DNA of 64,000 nt from Daldinia sp. FL1419 (Eukaryota; Ascomycota; Sordariomycetes; Xylariales; Hypoxylaceae). Position 1 is the stretch's first letter. The number at the start of each line of letters is the position of its first letter. The DNA lies in the NCBI GenBank assembly GCA_025201765.1, contig MU623477.1, forward strand, positions 1-64,000. Reading direction: 5' to 3'. The position numbers were made by a program, and so were the translations under genes. Under the pieces are notes generated by a model. That model did not search any database. It worked only from the letters and a program-made list of their open reading frames with translations, and was not told where the DNA came from. Below are positions 54,744-64,000 of this stretch, in pieces.

Positions 54744-56821
54744 ATGAAGCCCCTTCGATTATTGTCGGTGTCATCGTTGCTGGTAGCGCAATCAATAACT
54801 CCGGTCAACGGTATTCCCAATTGCCCATATCCGGGTCCGGCATTCCCGAAACCGACAGCACTTGCCTCCTCGGACAGGATCAAAACAGCAATCGCAAACT
54901 TGACAGCAACATTTGATGCCCGGGCCTCGGATCCAAAAACGAATCCAAACGGAACGTCGTGGTCGATCCAAGTGTTCTCTGCCTCGGACCCCGATGAAGA
55001 CATCCCAGTATGGAGTCACTACCATACAGCGACGGATCTACTAGCGGCTGATACTCCTGGTGTGAAAAGCGTTGGTGGAGATACTGTTTACCGACTTGGT
55101 AGTGTCACAAAGATCTTTACGATCCTGACGTTCTTGATCGAAGCTGGGGATACGTACTGGAATACGCCTGTAACGCAATGGGTCCCGGAACTCGAGCTGC
55201 TCGCCGGAAAAGCGCAATACGACCCTATCATGAATGTCGACTGGGATAGCATCACACTACAGGACCTGGCGAGTCATATGGCGGGTATCGTAAGAGACTG
55301 TAAGTGTCTTCTGTCGGTACGACGAGGAGTTGGACTTTCGGGGGGAAAGAACGGAAGAGTTTTGAAGAACTACTGAGCTGAGATCTTAAACCCATTTTGC
55401 TAGATGCCATCGAGGGGGAACTTACGCAAGAACACAACCAAACAGTCCTTCAATCCCAGGGGTTTCCGCCGGCACCTAGAAACGAAACACCGGTATGCGG
55501 AGAGGCGATAAGGTGCAATCGTGCCCGTAAGTTAAATATCCATAGCATTCGAGGTGTTCCCCTGTGTGAGTGTGAATGTGAGAGTCAGAAATAAAAAGTC
55601 TAGAAGCTAGGTAAAATAAAACAAAATAGGTTCAAAAAGATTAACTGAGCGCTTGTCAGAATTTTTCTCAGGCCTAGCCGACGTCCCTCCATCTTTCTCG
55701 CCATCATGGACAGCAGGGTATTCTAACGCAGGGTACCAGATCCTGGCTTACGCTCTGGAAGCCATCACGAAGAAGCAATACGCGCAGATGCTGCAGACTG
55801 ATATTATCGACAAGCTCGAGCTCAAAAACACCTTCTACCAAAAGCCGGATGATAAGCTGGGTGTTATCCCCCAGGGCCAAGAGAATAATTGGGCATTTAG
55901 TATAGGCGAGGCGAGTCCGTACGTTTCCCCCTATCCGGACCCCCTTTTCTCGTACCTTATGCTCCGAATTGAGTGATTTGATAGCTTACGCTGTGGTAAA
56001 GGACTGGAAACATGTACTCTTCAGTAAGCGACCTGTCGCGTCTCGGACGGGCCATATTCCAGCACAAGCTCCTCCCGCCCGCGCAGACGCGGCGATGGCT
56101 CAAACCCACAGCGCTTACGTCGGATATCCACGAGGGTATAAGTTCGCCTTGGGGCATCCGACGCATCCCCCTTAGCGACGGGAGCCGAGTAGTCGACGCG
56201 TACAGCAAAGCCGGCAGCATCAACGTGTACATGTCGCTACTCGTGCTACTCCCCGACTACGACGTGGGCATCACGGCGCTCCTGGCCGGCGGCTGGCCCG
56301 GTAACTCGAACTGGGAAATAGCCGACGCCATCGGGGCGGTTCTTCTCCCTGCGCTGGAAGAAACCGCGCGCGACCAAGCGGACGCCTCGTATGCAGGCAC
56401 ATACACAGCCGACGAGCTGAACAGCACGCTGGTCCTCAGCACGGACCCGTCGCGGCCGGGCCTCGGCATCGAGAAATGGATTAGCAACGGGACGGACATG
56501 ATCCCGGTCGCGGTGCGGTACACGCTGAACTACAACGTGACGGGGCCTGCGATCCGGCTATACCCGACGGGGATTGAGACGCAGCCGCAGGGACAACAGA
56601 GGACGCGACAAATAGCGTTCAAGGCTGTGGTAGAGAATCTCGATATCAGGGACCACAGCAACGATATGTTCTCGACGAATTGCGGGACGTGGGTTAGCCA
56701 GACGACCGCTGTGTATGCGGATATGCCGCTGGACCAGTTCGTGTTTACGGTGCCGAGGGATGGGAGAGCGACGAGTGTGGTGCCGTTGGCGTTGAGGACG
56801 AGGTTGAATAAGAAGGAGTAG
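54744..56821 (+). CDS. Secreted class C beta-lactamase-like serine hydrolase
   Basis: Four exons (54744-55299, 55404-55526, 55660-55918 and 56002-56821) join in frame to 585 residues. A signal peptide (MKPLRLLSVSSLLVAQ) ends near residue 23. The serine hydrolase core shows the SxxK motif in RLGSVTKIF, a YxN motif in YSNAGYQ and, in the third position, SKAG rather than the KTG/HxG of classic enzymes. Family members in fungi are class C beta-lactamase/esterase-like enzymes and include hydrolases in polyketide gene clusters; the substrate here is unknown. The fourth exon is GC-rich compared with the surroundings. Several NxS/T sites suggest glycosylation. It probably acts outside the cell. The frame is intact despite the decayed genes just downstream. 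Confidence 0.88.
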
Positions 56822-57360
56822 AGGCTGACTCGTAAGAGGTTAGCGATTTGTGATATATTTACCCAATAGATCTAAATTCAATTTGCTTCATCATGGGAGA
56901 CTGTCAGGATTATACATAGGAATATCACCAAGGAACGGAAATTGAAGAGGACAATAACATGATATTAAGTATACGCCTACGAGCAAGCTAATAAGCCGTC
57001 ATAGCCGTCCTCTACTACCTAGGTATCTTATGCTAAAATCTATTATATTCCAAGTAAAGGCTGTCAGCCGGGGTGACGAATGGCATCGTCGCTTGGCGCT
57101 CTGTGCGAGGCGAGTCTAGATTGACTACCAAGCAATGGGGAATAGCCGAGAGATCTCGATGCAACCCATTGGCCAACGACTTCATCAGCACTACCAAGGG
57201 GGCCGTACAGTTCTGCGGAGAGGTAGAAAGTGAGTATGTTGTCACCCGACTTTCACTCCGTCGACGAATCCATTGATAGGAATATAGACAGTTCCTACGG
57301 GCTGATCCGGGTCCTTGCTAGTGAATGCGAAGCACGATCCCAGCGGACGAGTGCAGTGCC
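56822..57360. other. Intergenic region, possible decayed C-terminal part of the prenyltransferase relic
   Basis: The open frame at 57033-57245 (-) directly follows the prenyltransferase relic in the same direction but has no recognisable C-terminal motif. The rest is 3' flank of the beta-lactamase-like gene. Confidence 0.4.
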
Positions 57361-57900
57361 GTCGTACCATATGAAGCTACGTTATACTGTAATAGATACA
57401 CCTTGGCACGAGACTCTTCACTGGAAGAGAGATCCAGCAAACATTCCCCTCGGGTCTTCAGGCAGGAAATGGTCCTTGCTGTGATTGTAGCGATTTAGAC
57501 AGACTCTGTCGTTATATTTGGCTATGATATCGGCATCCAGTCGAATCGCGCTTTCTTGGGCTATCAACGAGTCATTATCCTCTTGCTAGGCTTCGATACA
57601 GAAACATAGTTCCGTCTCGGCGGTAGCCTGGTCCATCTGGACTGAGTATTCTAACGGAGTATGATCGTTACTGACATCAGAAATCTATCCCATCAAGTCT
57701 AGTTCCTCGGGTATTCGGCCCCGGCCCCAATTTCCCATCGTCAAGCCTAGGGCTTCGGGTAGTTGATATCTCATTGCTGCATCTTGCCCAACTACCTCGC
57801 ACAGAGCTGATAGTTGTCGGCGAGTCTCATTAAGGAAGGTTCCGTTAGCAGATTGATCCAGATTAAGAATATGTAATTGGGTTTGTATTATCTCAAGGAT
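57361..57900 (-). pseudogene. DMATS-type aromatic prenyltransferase relic
   Basis: Read from 57900 downward, the minus strand gives a long frame with TFLNETRRQLSALCEVVGQ, ISDVSNDHTPLEYSVQMD, TELCFCIEA, YNDRVCLNRYNHSKDHFLP, EDPRGMFAGSL and, after a one-base shift, AKVYL. DDHTPxEFSV followed by ELRFxxEPQ, and FLPxDPRGxFA, are marks of the ABBA-fold prenyltransferases of the kind best known from actinobacteria and also found in fungi. TAG stops at 57687-57685 and 57588-57586 and a frameshift near 57420 disable it; the start and C-terminus are lost. Intact enzymes attach prenyl groups to aromatic molecules. It lies about 280 bp from an ABC transporter relic on the other strand. Confidence 0.72.
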
Positions 57901-58179
57901 AAGCAGATATCATGTATCTTCGGTTTTGTAGTGGTTTGGTTATCCGTAGGTAATGAGAATGGTGATAAACTACGTCAGGTCATAATCTGCAAGGCTCGTA
58001 GCTAAATATTATATAGATTTCCATTGCTAAGGCCAGATTCTTAATTAACCCTAGAACATGTGAGAATTTTATAAGAGCTTATATGTGTGAATGCCCGAAA
58101 TTACGACATAGTCGCCACTATAATAGCAATAGCGTACATAATGGTGATAATGTGTATTGTGCATAGAAGACAATCAGGT

Positions 58180-60095
58180 CACAGTGAATCTATTTAACGC
58201 GTTTGCCCCGATGCTGGAGATCATGACGCTGTATGTCCAAAGGCCGAGTGTATAAAAGCAGTCTCGTTATGCTTTCTATCGTCCGTCTCCGGCGGCTAAA
58301 GGTCATAATGATGTCGAGAAGTCGCTTTCCGGTCGTACACCATTTATTGAGAAATTTGGCGGATTTCCTCAAGATTCGACAAATCAGCTTGAATAGTTGT
58401 ATTACTAACTTGCTGTATAGGCCTTGACATTTTCCGCCCTCCGCCAGCCGACAGGTCGATCAAAGATAGATAAGTTGGCCTGGGTAGACGAAGTTATTCA
58501 TCTCTTAGACATGGAGGAATATGCCGATGCGATTGTAGATGTCCTTGGTGAAGGTCTCAACGCCGAACAGAGGAAGCGTTTGACTATTGGTGTCGAATTG
58601 GCCGCTAGGCCACAGCTCCTGATTTTTCTTGACGAATCTATATCTGACCTCGGCTTCCAAACTAGCTGGACAATCTTAAACCTGCTATAAAAGTTGTCCA
58701 AAGCAGGGCAAGCCATCATTTTGTACTATCCATCAACCATCTGCGATGCTATTTCAACGATTTGATCACCTTCTTCTACTTGCTAATGGAGGGCGCACAG
58801 TTTACTTTGGTTAGTACCAACCGCGTTTCCCCCACATCTCTCTAACCGTTAGAGGATCTCATCTCACAATAGCAAATAGGTCCGGATGGTTGCTAACGAA
58901 TGTTGATCTTAAAATAGGCGAGATCGGCGATAATTCGCAAACACTTACGGAGTACTTCGAGCGCCACGGGGCACCAGTCTGCCCAGCAGACGCTAACCCA
59001 GCTGAATGGATGTTCGAAGCCATCGGAGCGGTGCCAGGAAGTTGCTCAGACATTGACTGGTATGAAACATGTTGTCCAAGCCCAGAGTATCAAGTAGTTC
59101 AAGAGGAGCTAGCTCGCCTCAAAGCCGTAAGTTCGACAAAGCCATTAACTCGTAAGCAAAGCGACCCCGATTCAAATTGCGAGTTTGCCTCGCCTCTGTG
59201 GGAACAATTTATTATCGTCACCCAGCGTGTATTCCAACAATACTGGCAGACACTCCCTTATATCTACTCCAAGCTCAGTCTCTGCGTTGGTAGCAGCAGT
59301 CTAATTATCGGGCTAATTTTTCCTCGACGCCCGCTAACCATTCGAGGACTTTAGAACCAAACTTTTGCTATTTTCGAATTAGTTACGTAGTATTTTTTGG
59401 GGACAGTTAGTAGACTGGCGATCACCAAAATTCGCTACGCAACACTCATTATACGAAGTCCGTGAGCGACCGGCTAAGACGTATTTTTGGACAGTCTTCA
59501 TGCTTAGTCAAATCGTCTCGGAAATCCGTTGGAGTGCCCTAGCATCTATCTTTATGTGGGCGTTTATTTACTATCCTGCCGGTTTTTATAAGAACGCAGG
59601 GGTCGCAGGACAAAGTACCGAACGAGGTGGACTAATGTGGCTCCTATTCCTATAATTCGTTCTCTTCGTCTCTTCCTTCGCGCACATGTGTGTTTCTGTT
59701 CTCAGCGCCGCAGACGAGGAGGGGGAGCCCTTGCTAATTTCCTATTTGTCCTCATTTTCTTCTTCAATACCCCATTTCTGTATCTTTATGTATCGGGTCT
59801 CGCCCTTGTCGTACTGGATCTCGGCAATCCTATCTACGGGCTTGGCGAATGTAGAGGTTACATGTGCAAATAACGAATACACCGTTATCATCCCGCCCGA
59901 AGATCAAACTTGCGGCAATTACATGCTTGATTACGTCTTAAGAGTGGGGGGGTTACTTGTTGGATCCCCGAAGCAATGACTGGTTGCAGTCACTGCAAGA
60001 TTAAAGATATAGATGTGTTCACTGTTGCTTCGTTAGGTCTGTACTGGTTGTTAAGGGTGCCGAAGAAGTTGAAGAGGACAAGGTTGTAAAAGAAG
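58180..60095 (+). pseudogene. PDR-type (ABCG) multidrug transporter relic
   Basis: Fragments in all three plus frames follow the order of a pleiotropic-drug-resistance transporter. First comes the end of the first membrane domain (LFNAFAPMLEIMTLYVQRP), then the second nucleotide-binding domain starting at TFSALRQPT, with LNAEQRKRLTIGVELAA and LLIFLDES. The last of these is a damaged Walker B, since the family has FLDEPTSGLDSQTSW and here it reads FLDESISDLGFQTSW. Next come ANPAEWMFEAIGA, SLYEVRERPAKTYFW, GGLMWLLF, FMYRVSPLSYWIS, LSTGLANVEVTCAN, DQTCGNYM and YWLLRVPKKLK. The N-terminal half and much of the loop before the second domain are missing, and stops and frameshifts interrupt the rest. 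Intact proteins export toxic compounds at the plasma membrane. Confidence 0.88.
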
Positions 60096-60626
60096 CAATC
60101 CCATAAATTCGGTCGTGATTTATTAGGTTTCCCCGACCTTCTCCACTTTTTGAATGGTACCTATGCGCGCGAGGAAGGTGTACCTATCTGATGTACTACA
60201 TACAGGTACACTAGGTACTATTTCACAAATGGCTTCAATAGATTATATATAACTTCTCATTTGTTAATTAGGTATAGAGACGATATCAAGAATACTGGCT
60301 ATCATTGATACATCATCGCAATCGTATGAACTTTTGAAAATAGTACTATGCACATCTCTACGAACCAGGGGTTCCAAGGCTCCGTTGCCGAAAATCTACC
60401 AATCCCATAAACTCCATCCCTAACCTTGTCTGAATCACATGCTATCCGTTTTTTTCGTTGTCCTATTTCGTCGTCGTCGTCGTCGTCGTCGTCATCTATG
60501 GAATTCAACCTCAAGCAAGTAAGCCCACTTTCAATGGCATAGGCTTGGATATTGTTCGCTATTAATACCCCGTCGAGTAGACATTATTCCGTACACTATC
60601 CTGAGCAACTTTCCACGACGTTCCCT
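60096..60626. other. Convergent intergenic region
   Basis: Between the ABC transporter relic (+) and the 3' end of the trehalose synthase gene (-). It carries a TCG microsatellite. No gene is seen. Confidence 0.6.
60468..60493 (+). repeat. (TCG)n microsatellite
   Basis: Eight to nine perfect TCG units, likely in the 3' flank or UTR of the trehalose-6-phosphate synthase gene. Confidence 0.9.
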
Positions 60627-62285
60627 TTACTTCAACAAGCCCAGGGCACGTCCTGACGGAGCAGCCGCACTAGTAGCAGCCTTAACGCTCTCGAAGACCC
60701 CCGACAATGCGCGACCAACATCGTTGCTTAACATCGGCCTTGCATCAGGACCAGCCTTACTATCAACACCATGGCTGTGAGCGCTGCTAACCTTGGTGAG
60801 TTCGTTCACAAAGCTCTGGCCCCACCAAGCTGATGTGTATTTGAAAACATATCTCTCTAGTTTGCGATAATTGGCCTCGCGCATTTCGGGCGACATCGTG
60901 ACTGCGTCGTGAATAGCGTTGGCAAGGTCTTCCGTGTTCCAAGGGTTCACGATCAAACTGCCATTCAGCGACTGGGCAGCGCCTGTGAATTCGGACAGGA
61001 TCATGACACCATGGCGGTTTTGCTGAGTTGCGATGTATTCGTACGACACAAGGTTCATTCCATCTCGCGTAGAGCTTACGAGACAGACGTCCGAAACTGC
61101 ATATAAGGCGCATAATTCGTCAAACTGGACACTCTGATGTAAGAAGTGGATGGGCATAAACTCGACCGTCCCAAAGCGACCGTTAATTCTCCCTACGAGC
61201 TCATTGACGACCGCCCGGAGGTTCTGGTACTCCTCGACATCTTGTCTCGAGGGTACAGCCACTTGTACGAGCACAATCTTACCAATCCACTCTGGATGTT
61301 CTGTCAAGAACACCTCAAGAGCGTGTAGTTTTTGAGGGACACCCTTGATATAGTCCAGGCGATCGACGCCCACAATTAACTTGACACCTTCGAATTTGCG
61401 AGACAAGGCGGCAATTCGCTCCTGCACCTTAGGCTTCTTCAAGCCCTCGACGAATTTGTCCGGATCGATTCCGATAGGGAACGCCCCCACCGTAACAAAT
61501 TTCCCTCTATATTCGACACCGTTCGGTGTAGTCGGTGCTTCTAGGATACGCGAGCAGGAGCTAAGAAAGTGGCGAGCGTAGTCATACGTATGGAAGCCTA
61601 TTAGATCGCACTGTAGGAGACCTTCGAGTAATGCTTCGCGAACGGGGAGGATTCGGTAGATTTCGCTACTGGGGAATGGAGTGTGGAGGAAAAAGCCAAT
61701 CTTGACATCTTTTCGGTCACCGAGCTCGTTGCGCAGCATCTCAGGTAAAAGCATGAGGTGGTAGTCGTGTACCCAGATTAGGTCACCATCTCGAACGTCT
61801 TTTAATACCGTTTTGGCAAATAGCCTGTTGACCTCCTTGTAAGCAGCCCAGGCATTCTCGTCGAAAGTAATCTCGCCGGGGTGGTAGTGGAATAACGGCC
61901 AAAGAATCGAGTCTATTAGATTGAAGTTAGCATTGGCCAAAGAGGCACTTTATAGGGAAGAAATTGGCATACTTGAGAATCCATTGTAATGCCTATCGGC
62001 AAGTTCATCATCAACGAAGATGGGATGCGCGTTGTATTGCTCCTTGAGTTGTTGCTTCACAGTAGGAATTTCGGCTTCCGGAACTTCCAGGCCAGGCCAG
62101 CCGTACCATTGGAAGCTTGTCGTCTTACTTAGACCACTTAATCCAGTAACCAGACCTCCAGAAGACATAGAGAAGCTATAGCTCCCCTCCTCTTTTCGTT
62201 TTATCGTAATGGGAAGCCGGTTAGACACTAGCAACAGCCGGCGGTCGCCGGTGGAGGAAGACTCGCTCTCGTCGGTAGGTGGCAT
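60627..62285 (-). CDS. tps1: Alpha,alpha-trehalose-phosphate synthase (UDP-forming)
   Basis: Two exons (62285-61973 and 61912-60627) give 532 residues, the usual length for Tps1. Family marks are LLLVSNRLPITI, SGGLVTGLSGLSK, YGWPGLEVP and, across the intron, GFSNSILWPLFHYHP. These are followed by VHDYHLMLLPEMLR, GFFLHTPFPSSEIYRILP, CDLIGFHTYDYARHFLSS, GVDRLDYIKGVPQKLHA and STRDGMNLVSYEYIA. It is a GT20 glycosyltransferase that joins UDP-glucose and glucose-6-phosphate to trehalose-6-phosphate in the cytosol. The product trehalose protects against heat, desiccation and oxidative stress. Only the synthase domain is present; the phosphatase domain of Tps2 is absent, as expected. The C-terminal Ala/Ser-rich tail is variable. 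The upstream region has AGGGG motifs. Confidence 0.97.
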
Positions 62286-64000
62286 GTTAGTAACTTTTTA
62301 ATATCCAAATTGTTCGCTTGCTGATTGCGATGAAATAAAGCAGTAATCGTCTTGATATTAAGACGATCACACTATAAGATGCAATACAAGAGGCAGTCAG
62401 TCAAAGGCGGGAGAAAGGAAGAGCTTCTAGGTAGAGCCTTACGTTTAACCGCGGTAATGCGAAGGTCAACGTATGAAGCTTCAAGTCAGAAGAGAAGAGA
62501 AGCAATGCAGGCAATGCAACACAAGAGAGTCGGAGCACGAGCAGCGAGAATTATGTTTGATTCGTTCAAAGACCCAGTGGCGTTTTATTAAATGCGGGAT
62601 TGACTGATGACGGGAAGTATCAAGTTATTTTTTTTTTTTCTTGGTAGGGAAGAAGGGGAGAAAGAGAGGGGCCGAAGCGATACATGGAAGTTCGTAGGTG
62701 ATTCGCTTTTAGGCGGGGATGCCCATTTCGCATGGATATGGTACATGAGATACATGATACCTATTAGGTACCTACATTAAAATACCGATGTAACTATGTG
62801 CAATGTCGACCGATGTATGTAATCATTTACATGTTCAGGCGCTCAATCTGGTTGGGTAAAGAGCCTTGGTTTGATACAATCGAGATGCAAGAGTAGCGAA
62901 ATCCCTCAGGACCCAGCCCCGCCGAGAGCCAGAGCCTAGCCAACCAAGCCCACCTACCCACCACCATTTTGCACCTAAGTTTAGGGAGCTTTGGTCCGTT
63001 ACCTACCTGCACGCTATGGCCAACTACGTAATTCAAAGTTCTTTTTTAGCGGGGCACTGCGGGGTCTTCGGGTAAGGTATCAGTAGGTAGGCAGTTATCC
63101 AAGTGCCAGGCTGAAATTAGTTCCCGCTAACAACGCTGTATTACGACACTATTAGGCTTTGCGCATCTTGAATATTGCAAAAATGCGAATTTTCTATACG
63201 CGCTAAAACGTGGTTAAAGATTAGAAGGAATGTTTCCCAAAAGTTAAAAGAGGCCGGTTTGAATATTCTTATTCAATTTGTGAATAAGGCAGAAAACATA
63301 TTCTGTTATTCCATTATTATCCTAAAGCAGGGAAATATTCCGGATCTGTATATCACATTGTTTCATCGAAACCCGAACGGGGCCCGCCGAATTAGTCCTA
63401 CACACCTTGGATACAACGCGATGTTTTGAAACAATCGGAAGACGTTTTCCTCAGTTAATAGTGAGCCTTTCTCCTGTTACCAGGTCATAATATGCGTGCG
63501 TTGAAAATATCTCAACTATAGGGCCGATAGGTAAGATGGTATAGTTTTTCTTACACCTGTTTATAAATCATAAAGGTGTACATACCTATACAATCCAACC
63601 GCCGGCGGGGGATTATATTTCTCGATAGATAATAGGCTTAACAAAGTGAATGATAAAGAATTGTTCAAAATCTCGCATGTGATATTGAATCTCAACGCAA
63701 GGTCCCCATTAATAAAACTGCATCAAATCATAATAACAATATTAACCAATAATCTTTATATTTGATATCCTTCAATCCTTTGGCTTTTTTTCAACCCTCC
63801 CAAGACATTTTTAGAATTATACAATTTTTACGTACTATACGAAGGAGCCGATGCTATTCCCACCCAACGCCAATTTTAGCTTAGCTCCAGGTTCGATTCG
63901 CATACCATAAGGTACAGTCGTGATGTTTCTCGAAGTTACCATGCTCCAATGAATCTAGGTCGGCTTAAATTACCCCACATGCATGTACACAGGTATGTAC
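62286..64000. other. Upstream region of tps1 and window end
   Basis: The first about 400 bp should hold the tps1 promoter. The open frames at 62352-62591 and 63175-63429 have no domain. The last kilobase is AT-rich, and no gene is recognised. Confidence 0.55.
62654..62671 (-). promoter_or_regulatory. Two AGGGG (STRE-like) motifs upstream of tps1
   Basis: AGGGG occurs at 62654-62658 and 62667-62671 on the plus strand, about 370-385 bp upstream of the tps1 start. AGGGG is the yeast stress-response element, present in trehalose gene promoters there and usable in both orientations. The motif is short and could be chance. Confidence 0.35.

Noticed and set aside
57033..57245. A minus-strand frame that might be the C-terminus of the prenyltransferase
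   Set aside because: No C-terminal motif of that family is visible, so it is left out of the relic coordinates.
62352..62591. A short basic plus-strand frame upstream of tps1
   Set aside because: No homology recognised; it lies in the expected tps1 promoter and leader.
63175..63429. An 84-codon plus-strand frame
   Set aside because: No motif, AT-rich surroundings, and no upstream start context.
63885..63905. A GGTTCGATTC sequence resembling a tRNA T-loop
   Set aside because: The flanking bases do not form a T-stem, and no acceptor or anticodon arm is found upstream.

Overview
This window looks like nuclear DNA from a filamentous ascomycete, most likely a member of the Sordariomycetes (possibly Xylariales-like; the order is a guess). 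The reasons are short GT-AG introns of about 45-80 nt inside most genes, typical Pezizomycotina gene families (Zn2Cys6 regulators, a Pth11/rhodopsin-like membrane protein, an AA9 LPMO, GH92, a HET-domain relic, VID27, TPS1), and AT-rich intergenic DNA carrying short palindromic words built from CCTAGGTA/TACCTACC. No operon, CRISPR array, tRNA or rRNA gene was found.

Layout. At 3.4-13.4 kb there is a rhodopsin-like seven-transmembrane protein (+), an eight-exon Zn2Cys6 regulator (+) and a secreted GH92 alpha-mannosidase (+). The stretch at 13.4-22.2 kb has no gene I can support. At 22.3-32.6 kb there is a second Zn2Cys6/AT-hook regulator (+) preceded by a hairpin and an overlapping uORF, a HET-domain relic (-), an acidic three-repeat protein (+), an AA9 lytic polysaccharide monooxygenase (-) and an MDR-family oxidoreductase (-). 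At 34.3-46.2 kb three long minus-strand genes follow: a Myb/SANT REB1-like protein, a membrane-anchored tandem amidohydrolase and a large low-complexity protein with one in-frame TAG. At 47.5-53.2 kb there is a mitochondrial AAA-type P-loop protein (+), an SDR relic (+) and VID27 (+). At 54.7-62.3 kb there is a secreted class-C beta-lactamase-like protein (+), a DMATS-type prenyltransferase relic (-), a PDR ABC transporter relic (+) and trehalose-6-phosphate synthase (-).

How the genes relate. Most are independent housekeeping or accessory genes. Two secreted carbohydrate-active enzymes (GH92 and AA9) point to glycan and plant-polymer degradation. The prenyltransferase relic and the drug-efflux transporter relic lie about 280 bp apart and may be the remains of a decayed specialised-metabolite locus. 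In the HET and prenyltransferase relics the stop codons sit where related proteins usually have glutamine, and all are TAG. This is what repeat-induced point mutation (CpA to TpA) would give, but it is an inference from remembered family consensus. Exon joins were worked out by hand from splice-site consensus, reading frame and family similarity; coordinates given as one span include introns.
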